Assembly: GCF_002944405.1 (NCBI RefSeq)
Contig: NZ_CP024307.1
Span: forward strand, 2,996,501 to 3,060,500
Source of the DNA: Sinorhizobium fredii
Lineage (GTDB): Bacteria; Pseudomonadota; Alphaproteobacteria; Rhizobiales; Rhizobiaceae
Reading direction: 5' to 3'
Length of the DNA stretch: 64,000 nt
The notes beneath the pieces were generated by a model. The model worked only from the letters and a program-made list of their open reading frames with translations, ran no database searches and had not been told where the DNA came from. The stretch's first letter is position 1. Every line of letters begins with the position of its first letter. Below are positions 1 to 9,245 of the stretch, one piece after another. The translations under genes and the position numbers were made by a program.

Positions 1-254
1 GTCCTCGTAGCGGATAACGCAGCCACGCCGCTAGCGTTCCAATCCCTGTTCGGGGGAGAGGCGATTGGACCGCGCGCTTCCTCTTTCCGTTGACATCAGG
101 GGCTTTCTATGGTCTCACCCCTGCCGACTGGAATTGCCCGCCGATACCGCTCAAGCGGCACCCTTGCGGGCCTTCCTTCCCATAAAATACGCGCCCGTCA
201 GCTGGTAGGCACTCCGGCCAAGGGCTCAAGAGCACGTCAAGACGGGCAAAGACC
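1..254. other. Non-coding leader upstream of gltX
   Basis: No convincing gene is visible here. The short open frames lack Shine-Dalgarno sequences and family resemblance. The stretch presumably carries the gltX promoter. A TAAAAT hexamer at 183-188 is a possible -10 box, but no good -35 box stands at the right distance. The TTGACA at 90-95 has no matching -10. Confidence 0.4.
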
Positions 255-1712
255 ATGGCAGATTCTGCAGTCCGGGTACGCATCGCACCCTCCCCCACCG
301 GCGAACCGCATGTCGGCACCGCCTATATCGCGCTGTTCAACTACCTCTTTGCGAAGAAGCACGGCGGCGAATTCATCCTGCGCATCGAGGATACCGACGC
401 GACGCGCTCGACGCCGGAATTCGAGAAGAAGGTGCTCGATGCGCTGAAATGGTGCGGGCTCACATGGTCGGAAGGTCCGGATATCGGCGGCCCCTACGGC
501 CCCTATCGCCAGAGCGACCGCAAGGACCTCTACAAGCCCTATGTCGAGAAAATCGTCGAGAACGGCCACGGCTTCCGCTGCTTCTGCACGCCCGAGCGGC
601 TGGAGCAGATGCGCGAGGCACAGCGCGCCGCCGGCAAGCCGCCGAAGTATGACGGCCTGTGCCTGAGCCTGTCGGCCGAGGAAGTCACCTCCCGCGTCGC
701 CGCCGGCGAGCCGCATGTCGTGCGCATGAAGATCCCGACCGAGGGCTCCTGCAAGTTCCACGACGGCGTCTATGGCGATGTCGAGATCCCGTGGGATGCG
801 GTCGACATGCAGGTGCTGCTCAAGGCAGACGGCATGCCGACCTATCATATGGCGAATGTCGTTGACGATCATATGATGAAGATCACCCATGTCGCGCGCG
901 GCGAGGAGTGGCTCGCCTCGGTGCCGAAGCACATCCTGATCTATCAGTATCTAGGCCTCGAGCCGCCGAAGTTCATGCATCTGTCGCTCATGCGCAATGC
1001 CGACAAGTCGAAGCTGTCGAAGCGCAAGAACCCGACCTCGATCTCCTATTACACGGCGCTCGGCTATCTTCCGGAAGCGCTGATGAACTTCCTCGGCCTG
1101 TTCTTCATCCAGATCGCCGAGGGCGAAGAACTGCTGACGATCGAGGAACTGGCGGACAAGTTCGACCCGGAAAACCTGTCGAAGGCCGGCGCGATCTTCG
1201 ACATTCAGAAGCTCGATTGGCTGAACGCCCGCTGGATCCGCGAGAAGCTCTCGGAAGACGAGTTTGCCGCGCGAGTCTTCGCCTGGGCGTCCGAAAACGA
1301 ACGTCTCAAGGAGGGCCTGAAGCTCTCGCAGTCGCGCATCTCGAAGCTCGGCGAGCTGCCGGATCTGGCCGCCTTCCTCTTCAAGTCCGATCTCGGCCTG
1401 CAGCCGGCCGCCTTTGCCGGCGTGAAGGCCTCGCCCGAGGAGATGCTCGAAGTCCTCAACACCGTTCAGCCGGACCTCGAAAAGATCCTCGAATGGAACA
1501 AGGAGTCCATTGAGGCCGAACTGCGCGCCAGCGCCGAGCGGATGGGCAAGAAGCTCAAGGCCGTCGTCTCGCCGCTCTTCGTCGCCGTCTCCGGTTCGCA
1601 GCGTTCGCTGCCGCTCTTCGACTCGATGGAGCTGCTCGGCCGTGCTGTGGTGCGCCAGCGGCTCAAGGTGGCGGCACAGGTGGTCGCCTCCATGGTTGGC
1701 AGCGGAAAGTAA
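255..1712 (+). CDS. gltX: Glutamyl-tRNA synthetase (class I)
   Basis: This 485-residue cytoplasmic enzyme charges tRNA-Glu with glutamate using ATP. The class I HIGH-type signature appears as PSPTGEPHVGTAY near residues 12-24. The KMSKS-type loop is KLSKR at residues 253-257. The catalytic Rossmann domain fills the N-terminal half and the helical anticodon-binding region the C-terminal half, and the length is normal for the family. Many rhizobia carry two gltX copies and charge tRNA-Gln indirectly through GatCAB; the sequence here cannot say whether this enzyme is discriminating. It lies 11 nt upstream of lysS on the same strand, so the two synthetases probably share a transcript. Confidence 0.96.
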   Translation: MADSAVRVRIAPSPTGEPHVGTAYIALFNYLFAKKHGGEFILRIEDTDATRSTPEFEKKVLDALKWCGLTWSEGPDIGGPYGPYRQSDRKDLYKPYVEKIVENGHGFRCFCTPERLEQMREAQRAAGKPPKYDGLCLSLSAEEVTSRVAAGEPHVVRMKIPTEGSCKFHDGVYGDVEIPWDAVDMQVLLKADGMPTYHMANVVDDHMMKITHVARGEEWLASVPKHILIYQYLGLEPPKFMHLSLMRNADKSKLSKRKNPTSISYYTALGYLPEALMNFLGLFFIQIAEGEELLTIEELADKFDPENLSKAGAIFDIQKLDWLNARWIREKLSEDEFAARVFAWASENERLKEGLKLSQSRISKLGELPDLAAFLFKSDLGLQPAAFAGVKASPEEMLEVLNTVQPDLEKILEWNKESIEAELRASAERMGKKLKAVVSPLFVAVSGSQRSLPLFDSMELLGRAVVRQRLKVAAQVVASMVGSGK

Positions 1713-1723
1713 GGACGATAACC

Positions 1724-3220
1724 ATGAACGAGAAGACAGAAACCGCCGGCCTTTCCTCCGACGCGACCGAAGTGCGCGCCCAGAAGCTCGACCTCTTGCG
1801 CACGCAGATCGGCGACGTCTATCCGGCGCATTTCCACCGCACGCTCACCAATGCGGAGCTCGCCGAAAAATATGCCGGGCTCGAGCCGGACACGGAAAGC
1901 GGCGACCTGGTGACGGTCGCCGGCCGCGTCTTCTCCTCGCGCAATTCCGGCATGTTCATGGACATCCATGACGCCTCGGGCAAGATCCAGATCTTCTCGC
2001 ACAAGGACACGGCGCCGGAGGAGGCGCGCGCGCTGCTGCCGATGATCGATCTCGGGGACATCGTCGGCGTCACCGGCGAGGTGCGCCGCACCAAGCGCGG
2101 CGAGCTGACGGTGAACGCCAAGGAAATCACCATGCTCTGCAAGTCGCTCCTGCCGATGCCGGAGAAGTATCACGGGCTTGCCGACATCGAGACGCGCTAC
2201 CGCAAGCGCTACCTCGACATCATGGTCAACGAAGAATCGAAGCTGCGCTTCCAGCAGCGAAGCCGCATCGTCTCCGGCATTCGCCGCTTCCTTGAGGACG
2301 AAGGTTTCATGGAAGTCGAGACGCCGATGCTGCAGCCGATCTATGGCGGCGCCACGGCCGAGCCTTTCAAGACGCATCACAACACGCTGAAGCTCGACAT
2401 GTATCTGCGCATCGCGCCCGAGCTTTACCTGAAGCGCGTGCTCGTTTCCGGGCTCACCGACAAGGTCTTCGAGATCAACCGCAACTTCCGCAACGAAGGC
2501 GTCTCCACCCGGCACAATCCGGAATTCACCATGATGGAGTGCTATTGGGCCTATGCGGACTACGAGGACATGATGGGCCTCGTCGAGCGCATGTTCGAAA
2601 AGCTCGCCCTCGCCGTCCACGGCAAGACCGAGTTCGAATTCGGCGACAAGCAGCTCTCCTTCAAGGGTCCCTTCCCGCGCGTCTCCATGCCGGAGGCCGT
2701 CAAGGACGCGACCGGCATCGATTTCCTTGCGATCCGGAGCGACGAGGAAGCCCGCCAGGCGGCCCGCAATGCCGGGATCGAGGTCGAGAAGGATGCGACC
2801 TGGGGCGAAGTGCTCGCCTTCATCTTCGAGGAGAAGGTCGAAGCGACGCTTATCCAGCCGGCCCACGTCATTCATTTCCCGAAGGATATCTCGCCCTTCG
2901 CCAAGGAGGTGCCGGGCGAGCCGCGGCTCGTCGAGCGCTTCGAGACCTATTGCAACGGCTGGGAGATCGGGAACGCCTTCTCCGAGCTCAACGACCCGGT
3001 CGAACAGCGCGCCCGCATGGTCGAGCAGATGGAACAGGCCCACGCCCGCGGCGAAAAGGAAAAGACGCTCGACGAGGACTTCCTCGACGCGATGGACCAG
3101 GGCATGCCGCCCGCCGGCGGCTTAGGCATCGGCGTCGACCGGCTGATCATGCTGCTCACCAACTCGCCGTCGATCCGCGACATCATTCTCTTCCCGGCCC
3201 GGCGCCACAAGGCCGATTGA
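1724..3220 (+). CDS. lysS: Lysyl-tRNA synthetase (class II)
   Basis: A 498-residue class II enzyme that charges tRNA-Lys. An N-terminal OB-fold anticodon-binding domain is followed by the catalytic core. Motif 2 is visible as FRNEGVSTRHNPEF, and motif 3 as GLGIGVDRLIMLL close to the C-terminus. AAGGA precedes the ATG at a suitable distance. Some alphaproteobacteria use a class I LysRS (often called lysK), but the motif 2 and 3 signatures show this one is class II. A rho-independent terminator follows 28 nt after the stop and closes the gltX-lysS unit. Confidence 0.95.
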   Translation: MNEKTETAGLSSDATEVRAQKLDLLRTQIGDVYPAHFHRTLTNAELAEKYAGLEPDTESGDLVTVAGRVFSSRNSGMFMDIHDASGKIQIFSHKDTAPEEARALLPMIDLGDIVGVTGEVRRTKRGELTVNAKEITMLCKSLLPMPEKYHGLADIETRYRKRYLDIMVNEESKLRFQQRSRIVSGIRRFLEDEGFMEVETPMLQPIYGGATAEPFKTHHNTLKLDMYLRIAPELYLKRVLVSGLTDKVFEINRNFRNEGVSTRHNPEFTMMECYWAYADYEDMMGLVERMFEKLALAVHGKTEFEFGDKQLSFKGPFPRVSMPEAVKDATGIDFLAIRSDEEARQAARNAGIEVEKDATWGEVLAFIFEEKVEATLIQPAHVIHFPKDISPFAKEVPGEPRLVERFETYCNGWEIGNAFSELNDPVEQRARMVEQMEQAHARGEKEKTLDEDFLDAMDQGMPPAGGLGIGVDRLIMLLTNSPSIRDIILFPARRHKAD

Positions 3221-3248
3221 GCTGATAAGCAGATGCCGGACAGCATTG

Positions 3249-3280
3249 AGCCCATCGCGTTAGCGGTGGGCTTTTCCTTT
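3249..3280 (+). terminator. Rho-independent terminator after lysS
   Basis: A 10-bp stem (AGCCCATCGC with GCGGTGGGCT, one G-U pair) closes a GTTA loop and is followed by a T-rich run (TTTTCCTTT). It points in the lysS direction. The convergent gene at 3304-3960 has no T-run on its own strand here. Confidence 0.8.
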
Positions 3281-3303
3281 GATGGGGAAGTTTTGCGGGC
3301 GGC

Positions 3304-3960
3304 TCAATGCCCGCCATGCGCCTCGGCAGTCTTGGCCGGATGCTCGCTCGCTTCCGACACGGCCGGAGCCTCCGCGCCTTCCGCGTCGGCCGCAACCGGA
3401 TCGATGCAGGGCGAGTGATCGTCCATCTTGGCCATAATGGCACGAACCTCGTCGAGACCGAGGCTCACGAGCTTGCCATGGAACATGCCGCCCGGATTGG
3501 CCGTGCCGTCGTTGTAGGAAGCACGGAACGGTTCGTCCATGCCCTTCACACTCTGCGGACCGGGCGCGAAAAGCACTTCGGCACCGATCGCGGCACCACG
3601 CGCCGCAGCGCGCTCCTCCGGACCTGCCGTATCGAGCACGACGACCTGGTAGAGGTCGGCCTTTTCCTTCTTTGCGAGTGCGCCGACGACGCGTAGCGCC
3701 GTGCGGACGCGCTCCGGGCCAGCCGCGCTGTCGGTCTTCACATGCATGCGGATCCAGCGCTGGCCGCGGTGGTCGAGCTTCAGCGTCCGAAGCGCCGTGC
3801 ATTCGAGACCGGAAGCGGAAGGCTCCGAGAGCCGCGCGACGAGCCTGTCGCGCCCCACATAGACGGCGGCACCGCCGGACGCGGCCGAAACGGCAAAGGC
3901 CGCGGCAAGGATGACCACGAGCCGCTTCGAAGGGCGCAGTTTACTCAAAATAGCCTTCAC
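3304..3960 (-). CDS. Conserved hypothetical, membrane-anchored or secreted protein
   Basis: A 218-residue protein with a basic N-terminus and one hydrophobic segment at about residues 13-35. It reads as a signal anchor or uncleaved signal peptide, so the rest is probably periplasmic. I recognise no enzymatic motif. The C-terminal 30 residues are low-complexity, rich in Ala and Glu, and end in AHGGH, which could bind metal weakly. It converges with lysS and is followed upstream by a 167-nt gap to the divergent DadA-like gene. The continuous frame, good codon use and signal segment support a real gene. The function is unknown. Confidence 0.75.
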   Translation of the reverse strand: MKAILSKLRPSKRLVVILAAAFAVSAASGGAAVYVGRDRLVARLSEPSASGLECTALRTLKLDHRGQRWIRMHVKTDSAAGPERVRTALRVVGALAKKEKADLYQVVVLDTAGPEERAAARGAAIGAEVLFAPGPQSVKGMDEPFRASYNDGTANPGGMFHGKLVSLGLDEVRAIMAKMDDHSPCIDPVAADAEGAEAPAVSEASEHPAKTAEAHGGH

Positions 3961-4127
3961 AGGCGGCTCCGCTGCGGACGCAAATACAAGAAAAGCCAGA
4001 ACGCCTCTGAAGATAGGCGAAACACCCTTTCGGAAAGTTTAAGCGGACGGATGCAGGACACTTGCTCTCCTGCCCGTCATCACTAAAAACGAAGCGTCAT
4101 TTCTTGATTTTGAGGACGGGGGAGATC

Positions 4128-5363
4128 ATGGCGCGCATCGGAATCGTCGGAGCGGGTATCATCGGCTGCGCCTCGGCGGTCCATCTGATCGCCGAAGGTC
4201 ACGCGGTCACCGTGTTCGAAAAGGACGTCGACGGCCTGCCTGCCTCCGTCGGCAACGCCGGCATCCTCGCGGTTCCGGAGATCGATCCGATGGCCCGCCC
4301 CGAAATGCTGTTCGCAGCCCCGAAATGGCTGATCGACCCGCTCGGACCCCTGACGCTGCGCTGGCAGGATCTGACGGCCTTGACGCCATGGCTCTTGCAT
4401 TTGCTTCTTGCGGCTCGGCCCGCCCAGGTGGAACGCTCCCGTCGGGCCCTGCTCGGCCTGATGCGTGAAGCTCTCGCCGCGCATCAGGCAATGACGAGGC
4501 TCTGCGGCATTTCCGGCCATATGAAACCGACCGGGGCGCTGACGATCTTCGACAGCGAGACTGCCCTCGAGGCCGCGTTCCGGCACGAGCAGGCGACCGC
4601 CCGGCTGCTCGGCTTTGCCGTCGAACGCCTCGACGCCCGCGCCGCCCGCGGCCGCGTCCCCGCGCTAGAGGGCGCCTTCGCCGGCGGCGTCTTCAGCAGC
4701 GGATACCAGACGTTTCCCGATCCGCTCAAACTGCTGCGCGATCTGCAACACCATGTCAGGCAACAGGGCACGCTCGTCGAAGCCGGCGTCGAGGCCGTGC
4801 AGCCAAGCACCGAGGGGATCACCATAGTCGCCGACAACGGCGACCGGCAGGCCTTCGACAAGGTGGTGATCGCCGCCGGCGTGTGGTCACGCACCCTCGT
4901 CCGCAAGCTTGGGCTGAAGGTGCTGTTGGAAACGGAGCGCGGCTACAACACCACCTTCGCTGATCCACCGGTGACGCTGGAAATGCCGATCTTCTTTGCC
5001 GAGCACGGCTTCGTGGCGACCCCGCTTGCCAACGCCCTGCGCATCGGCGGTGCGGTTGAACTGGCGCGGCCGGAGGCGCCGCCGAACTATGCGCGCGCCG
5101 CCGCCATGCGCCGGAAGATGCGCCGTTATGTGCCGGCTCTGCCGGAGAGCGGCGGCAAGGAATGGATGGGCAGGCGCCCTTCGACACCGGATTCGGTGCC
5201 GGTCATCAGCCTTCATCCGTCCGATCCCCGCATCGCCATGGCCTTCGGCCACGGCCATCTCGGCCTGACGCTCTCGGCGATCACCGGCGCAAGGATCGCC
5301 GCCCTCCTTTCCAACCGGGCCGGCACCGACCTCGAACCCTTCAGCATCCGCCGCTTTCAATAA
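4128..5363 (+). CDS. FAD-dependent oxidoreductase, DadA-like D-amino-acid dehydrogenase family
   Basis: A 411-residue flavoprotein of the DAO superfamily. The start at 4128 places the FAD-binding dinucleotide fold (GAGIIG at residues 8-13) right at the N-terminus, and GGGGGAG precedes the ATG; an in-frame upstream start would add 22 residues without similarity. The C-terminal block with RRPSTPDSVPVI and FGHGHLGLTL is typical of DadA-type enzymes, which oxidise D-amino acids to 2-oxoacids. The real substrate could also be another secondary or imino amino acid. The nucleoside hydrolase gene follows 109 nt downstream on the same strand. There is no linked alanine racemase, so a classic dadAX role is not supported. 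Confidence 0.85.
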   Translation: MARIGIVGAGIIGCASAVHLIAEGHAVTVFEKDVDGLPASVGNAGILAVPEIDPMARPEMLFAAPKWLIDPLGPLTLRWQDLTALTPWLLHLLLAARPAQVERSRRALLGLMREALAAHQAMTRLCGISGHMKPTGALTIFDSETALEAAFRHEQATARLLGFAVERLDARAARGRVPALEGAFAGGVFSSGYQTFPDPLKLLRDLQHHVRQQGTLVEAGVEAVQPSTEGITIVADNGDRQAFDKVVIAAGVWSRTLVRKLGLKVLLETERGYNTTFADPPVTLEMPIFFAEHGFVATPLANALRIGGAVELARPEAPPNYARAAAMRRKMRRYVPALPESGGKEWMGRRPSTPDSVPVISLHPSDPRIAMAFGHGHLGLTLSAITGARIAALLSNRAGTDLEPFSIRRFQ

Positions 5364-5472
5364 GCTGAGCGAAATCGATCGATTGACTTTCGCCCGCAGC
5401 TTGTCCATTGCCGCCAGCACGCAGGACCAGGTTCAGGCAAATGGGCCCGATATCCCCAAGAAGGAAGACGCT

Positions 5473-6426
5473 ATGCACAAGGTTATTTTCGATACGGATC
5501 CCGGCGTCGACGACGCCATGGCGCTTCTCTTCCTGCACCGGCACCCGGAAATCGACCTCATCGGCATCACCTCGGTGTTCGGCAATGCCTCCATCGAGAC
5601 GACGACGCGCAACGCGCTCTTTCTCAAGCAGGCCTGGGGAATTGCAGCCCCGGTCGCCAAGGGCCTCGGCGAGATGTTCAATCCCGACCGGCCGCATGTC
5701 GATTGGCCGACCGGCATCCACGGCCACGATGGCCTCGGCAATATCGACGTGCCGGACGTGATCGACCTGCCGCTCGACCCCCGGCCGGCCCATCGCTTTA
5801 TCATCGACACGGTGCGCGCCAATCCCGGTGAGGTGACGCTCGTGGCCGTCGGCCGCATGACCAATCTGGCACGTGCGCTGCGCGAAGACCCGGATATTGC
5901 CGGCCTCGTCAAGGCCGTGGTGATCATGGGCGGCGCCTTCGACGTTCCCGGCAACATCACCCCGGCCGCCGAGGCCAATATCCATGGAGACCCGGAGGCG
6001 GCCGACGCGGTGATGACTGCACAATGGCCGGTGGCGGTGATCGGCCTCGACGTGACGTCGCAAACGGTGATGACCCGCGCCACGCTCGCCGACATCGCCG
6101 AACGTGGCGGCAAGGCGGCAAAACTCCTCGCCGACATTTCGCAGTTCTACATCGTCTTCTACGAGCAGCATGTCGATGACGGCATGGTCGTGCACGACAG
6201 CTGCGCCTGCGCCTATGTCGTCGCCCCGGATCTGTTCCGCACCCGCAGCGGGCCGATCCGCGTGCTCTGCGGCGGCATCGCCGACGGCCAGACGATCCAG
6301 AAGCCGGACGGGCGGCTTTTCCCGCCGAATGCCTGGGACAATCTGCCGAGCCAAAAGGCCTGCATCGGCATCGATGCCGAGGCGGTGCTGAAGCTGATCG
6401 GCGATACGCTGGCGCACGGTCGATAG
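5473..6426 (+). CDS. Inosine-uridine preferring nucleoside hydrolase family protein
   Basis: A 317-residue enzyme that hydrolyses the N-glycosidic bond of ribonucleosides to base and ribose. The diagnostic calcium-binding cluster DTDPGVDD is at residues 7-14. The ATG at 5473 follows AAGGAAG. A second typical block, VVIMGGAFDVPGN, lies near the middle, and a conserved Asp sits in the C-terminal VVHDSCA segment. The length fits the family. Base preference cannot be assigned. No nucleoside transporter is adjacent, and 78 nt separate it from the next gene. Confidence 0.9.
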   Translation: MHKVIFDTDPGVDDAMALLFLHRHPEIDLIGITSVFGNASIETTTRNALFLKQAWGIAAPVAKGLGEMFNPDRPHVDWPTGIHGHDGLGNIDVPDVIDLPLDPRPAHRFIIDTVRANPGEVTLVAVGRMTNLARALREDPDIAGLVKAVVIMGGAFDVPGNITPAAEANIHGDPEAADAVMTAQWPVAVIGLDVTSQTVMTRATLADIAERGGKAAKLLADISQFYIVFYEQHVDDGMVVHDSCACAYVVAPDLFRTRSGPIRVLCGGIADGQTIQKPDGRLFPPNAWDNLPSQKACIGIDAEAVLKLIGDTLAHGR

Positions 6427-6504
6427 CCCTCGGTCTTTCTCAGCCGACGAAAAACTTGCGGCGAATAGCTGGCAGACCGTCGACCGCCAGCTATCTTTGT
6501 CTGC

Positions 6505-7515
6505 ATGAAGCCGGAATCATTGCTCTATCCCGCTCCGAAGGGACTCTATTGCGAGAAGGGAAACTTCTACATCGATCCGGTTCAGCCGGTCGAAAGGGCG
6601 CTGATCACCCATGGCCATTCCGATCATGCCCGCGCCGGACATGGCCGCGTGCTTGCGACACGCGAAACGCTCGACATCATGCGCATCCGCTACGGCGACG
6701 GCTTTTGCGGTGAAAGCGAAATCGCCCGGCTCGGCGAAACGATCGCGATCGACGGCGTCCGGGTCTGCTTTCATCCGGCCGGCCATGTGCTCGGCTCGGC
6801 GCAAATTTCGGTTGAGGCGGGTGGGAAGCGGATCGTCGTTTCGGGCGACTACAAGCGGCGGCCCGACCCGACCTGCCCCACTTTCGAGCCCGTCCCCTGC
6901 GATGTCTTCATTACCGAGGCGACCTTCGGCCTGCCGGTCTTCCACCATCCGGACGACCGGGCGGAGACCGCCCGGCTTCTTGCATCGCTGAAGCAATTTC
7001 CCGAACGTGCCCATGTCGTCGGCGCTTACGCGCTCGGCAAGGCGCAACGGGTGATCGCGCTACTTCGCCAGCAAGGCTACGACGAACCGATCCATATCCA
7101 CGGCGCGCTTGCCAAGCTCTGCGAATATTACCAGGCCGAGGGTATCGACCTCGGCGATATCCGGCCGGCCACCCTTGCCGGCGACAAGAGGCCGGATTTC
7201 GCCGGCGGGATCGTCATCGGCCCGCCTTCAGCCTTTGCCGACCGCTGGGCGCGACGCTTCGCCGAGCCCGTCGCCGTCTTTGCTTCAGGTTGGATGCTCA
7301 TTCGCCAGCGCGCCAAGCAGCGCGGCGTCGAACTGCCGCTCGTCATCTCCGACCATTGCGACTGGGCCGAACTGACCGGCACCATACGCGAGATCGCCCC
7401 GGCCGAAGTCTGGGTGACGCATGGCCGTGAGGAAGCCCTGGTGCGCTGGTGCGAATTGCAGGGCATTCCGGCGCGACCGCTGCATCTCGTCGGCTACGAC
7501 GACGAGGGGGAGTGA
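6505..7515 (+). CDS. DNA ligase-associated MBL-fold exonuclease
   Basis: A 336-residue metallo-beta-lactamase-fold nuclease of the ligase-associated (CPSF/SNM1-like) type. The metal-binding HxHxDH signature is HGHSDH at residues 36-41. A further metal site (GHVLGSAQ) and the beta-CASP-like C-terminal region (SDHCDWAE) are present. The protein is expected to trim DNA ends in the cytoplasm before ligation. It ends 3 nt before the ATP-dependent ligase gene, the pairing that defines this bacterial end-processing module. In other bacteria the set also includes a DEXH helicase and a phosphoesterase; neither is next to it here. Confidence 0.88.
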   Translation: MKPESLLYPAPKGLYCEKGNFYIDPVQPVERALITHGHSDHARAGHGRVLATRETLDIMRIRYGDGFCGESEIARLGETIAIDGVRVCFHPAGHVLGSAQISVEAGGKRIVVSGDYKRRPDPTCPTFEPVPCDVFITEATFGLPVFHHPDDRAETARLLASLKQFPERAHVVGAYALGKAQRVIALLRQQGYDEPIHIHGALAKLCEYYQAEGIDLGDIRPATLAGDKRPDFAGGIVIGPPSAFADRWARRFAEPVAVFASGWMLIRQRAKQRGVELPLVISDHCDWAELTGTIREIAPAEVWVTHGREEALVRWCELQGIPARPLHLVGYDDEGE

Positions 7516-7518
7516 CGG

Positions 7519-9132
7519 ATGAAAGCCTTCGCCGAACTGCTCGGCCGCCTCGTCCTGACGCCGCAGCGAAACGCCAAGATCAGGCTGCTTGCCGACTATT
7601 TCCGCAGCACCCCCGATCCAAGCCGCGGCTATGCACTCGCGGCGATCGGCGGCACGCTTTCATTCAACACGGTGAAGCCTGCCTTGATCCGCGACCTCTT
7701 GCTCGAGCGTATGGACGAGGTGCTGTTCCATTATTCCTATGACTATGTCGGCGATCTCGCCGAGACGGTGTCGCTGGCCTGGGAACCGCAGGCGGGAGTC
7801 GTTCCCGAGGACATTCCGCTTGGCGAGGTCGTCGAACGGCTTCAGCGGGCGGGACGTTCCGAGGTACGCTCGCTCGTCCGCGACATGCTCGACCGGCTCG
7901 ACACCGCCGGCCGTTTCGCCTTTCTGAAGCTCGTCACCGGGGGTTTACGGATCGGCGTCTCGGCGCGGCTCGCCAAGCAGGCGCTCGCCGACCTGGGCGG
8001 CAGGGACATCGCCGAGATCGAAACCTTGTGGCACGGGCTTTCGCCGCCTTACCTGCCGCTCTTTCTGTGGCTTTCCGGCGAAGCGGAGATGCCCGTTCTC
8101 ACCACGCCGGCCGTCTTTCACTCGGTGATGCTCGCGACGCCGATCGGCGAGGGCGATCTAGAAGGACTGGATCCGGCCGACTTCGCCGCCGAATGGAAAT
8201 GGGACGGCATCCGCGTCCAGCTCGCCAATATCGGCGGGGTGCGGCGTCTCTATTCCCGCAGCGGCGACGAAATATCCGGCGCTTTCCCGGAGATCATCGA
8301 GGCCGCCGACATTGCCGGCGTGATCGACGGCGAGCTGCTGGTCGGCGGAACGATGCGCACCAATCGCGCCACCGCCACGTTCGGGGACCTGCAGCAGCGG
8401 CTGAATAGAAAGTCCGTCAACCGCAAGCTGCTCGAGGACTATCCCGCGTTTATTCGCGGTTACGATATCCTCTTTTCGGGTGAACGCGACATGCGGCCCG
8501 AACCTTTCCACGTCCGCCGCCAAGCCCTGACGGCCTTGATCGAAGCCGCTTCGCCACAGCACTTCGACCTGTCGCCGCTTGTTCCCTTTTCTACCTGGGA
8601 GGAACTGGACCGGCTGCGCTCGGAGCCACCGGATCCGGTCATCGAGGGGATCATGCTGAAGCGGCTCGACTCGCCCTATCTGGCCGGGCGGATGAAAGGC
8701 CCGTGGTTCAAGTGGAAACGCGCGCCCTTCAACATCGACGCGGTGCTGATGTACGCCCAGCGCGGCCACGGCAAGCGCTCGAGCTACTATTCGGATTTCA
8801 CCTTCGGCGTCTGGGCGGAGGCAGAAGGCGGCATGGCCCTGGTTCCCGTCGGCAAGGCCTATTTCGGCTTTACCGATGCCGAACTGGAGATACTCGACCG
8901 CTATGTGCGCGACAACACGGTCGAGCGCTTCGGCCCGGTGCGCGCGGTCCGCGCCGAACCGGACGCCGGCTTTGTCGTCGAAGTGGCCTTCGAAGGGCTG
9001 AACCGCTCGACCCGCCACAAATCGGGTGTCGCCATGCGTTTCCCGCGCATCGCTCGGCTGAGACCAGACAAACTGCCGCGGGAGGCCGACAGGCTGGAGA
9101 CGCTGCAGGCGATGCTCGGCCTGAAAGGTTAG
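7519..9132 (+). CDS. ATP-dependent DNA ligase (exonuclease-associated, PP_1105-type family)
   Basis: A 537-residue ATP-dependent ligase separate from the essential NAD-dependent LigA. The nucleotidyltransferase motif I is KWDG, with the adenylated lysine at residue 227. An N-terminal DNA-binding domain of about 200 residues precedes it and an OB-fold follows, with the late motif EGIMLKR and the closing KWKR clearly visible. It starts 3 nt after the exonuclease stop, so the two are probably translationally coupled and act together on damaged ends or crosslinks. The family is known for a role in DNA-damage survival. The exact lesion cannot be told from sequence. Confidence 0.92.
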   Translation: MKAFAELLGRLVLTPQRNAKIRLLADYFRSTPDPSRGYALAAIGGTLSFNTVKPALIRDLLLERMDEVLFHYSYDYVGDLAETVSLAWEPQAGVVPEDIPLGEVVERLQRAGRSEVRSLVRDMLDRLDTAGRFAFLKLVTGGLRIGVSARLAKQALADLGGRDIAEIETLWHGLSPPYLPLFLWLSGEAEMPVLTTPAVFHSVMLATPIGEGDLEGLDPADFAAEWKWDGIRVQLANIGGVRRLYSRSGDEISGAFPEIIEAADIAGVIDGELLVGGTMRTNRATATFGDLQQRLNRKSVNRKLLEDYPAFIRGYDILFSGERDMRPEPFHVRRQALTALIEAASPQHFDLSPLVPFSTWEELDRLRSEPPDPVIEGIMLKRLDSPYLAGRMKGPWFKWKRAPFNIDAVLMYAQRGHGKRSSYYSDFTFGVWAEAEGGMALVPVGKAYFGFTDAELEILDRYVRDNTVERFGPVRAVRAEPDAGFVVEVAFEGLNRSTRHKSGVAMRFPRIARLRPDKLPREADRLETLQAMLGLKG

Positions 9133-9245
9133 AACCGCGGTTTCCCGCCCTCGCCTATTTCAGCGGTTCCGAATGAAGAATTATTAAGGAGAGTTTGGAA
9201 TATTCGGGCTGTCTGTCTCGCCGTCCGCATTCGCAGGGTCGTCTT

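Noticed and set aside
30..60. tRNA T-arm-like sequence (GTTCCAATCC)
   Set aside because: The flanking bases do not pair into a T stem and no acceptor or anticodon arm can be drawn.
1466..3043. Long open frame antisense to gltX/lysS
   Set aside because: It is the mirror of two clear synthetase genes in high-GC DNA and has no family resemblance or ribosome site.
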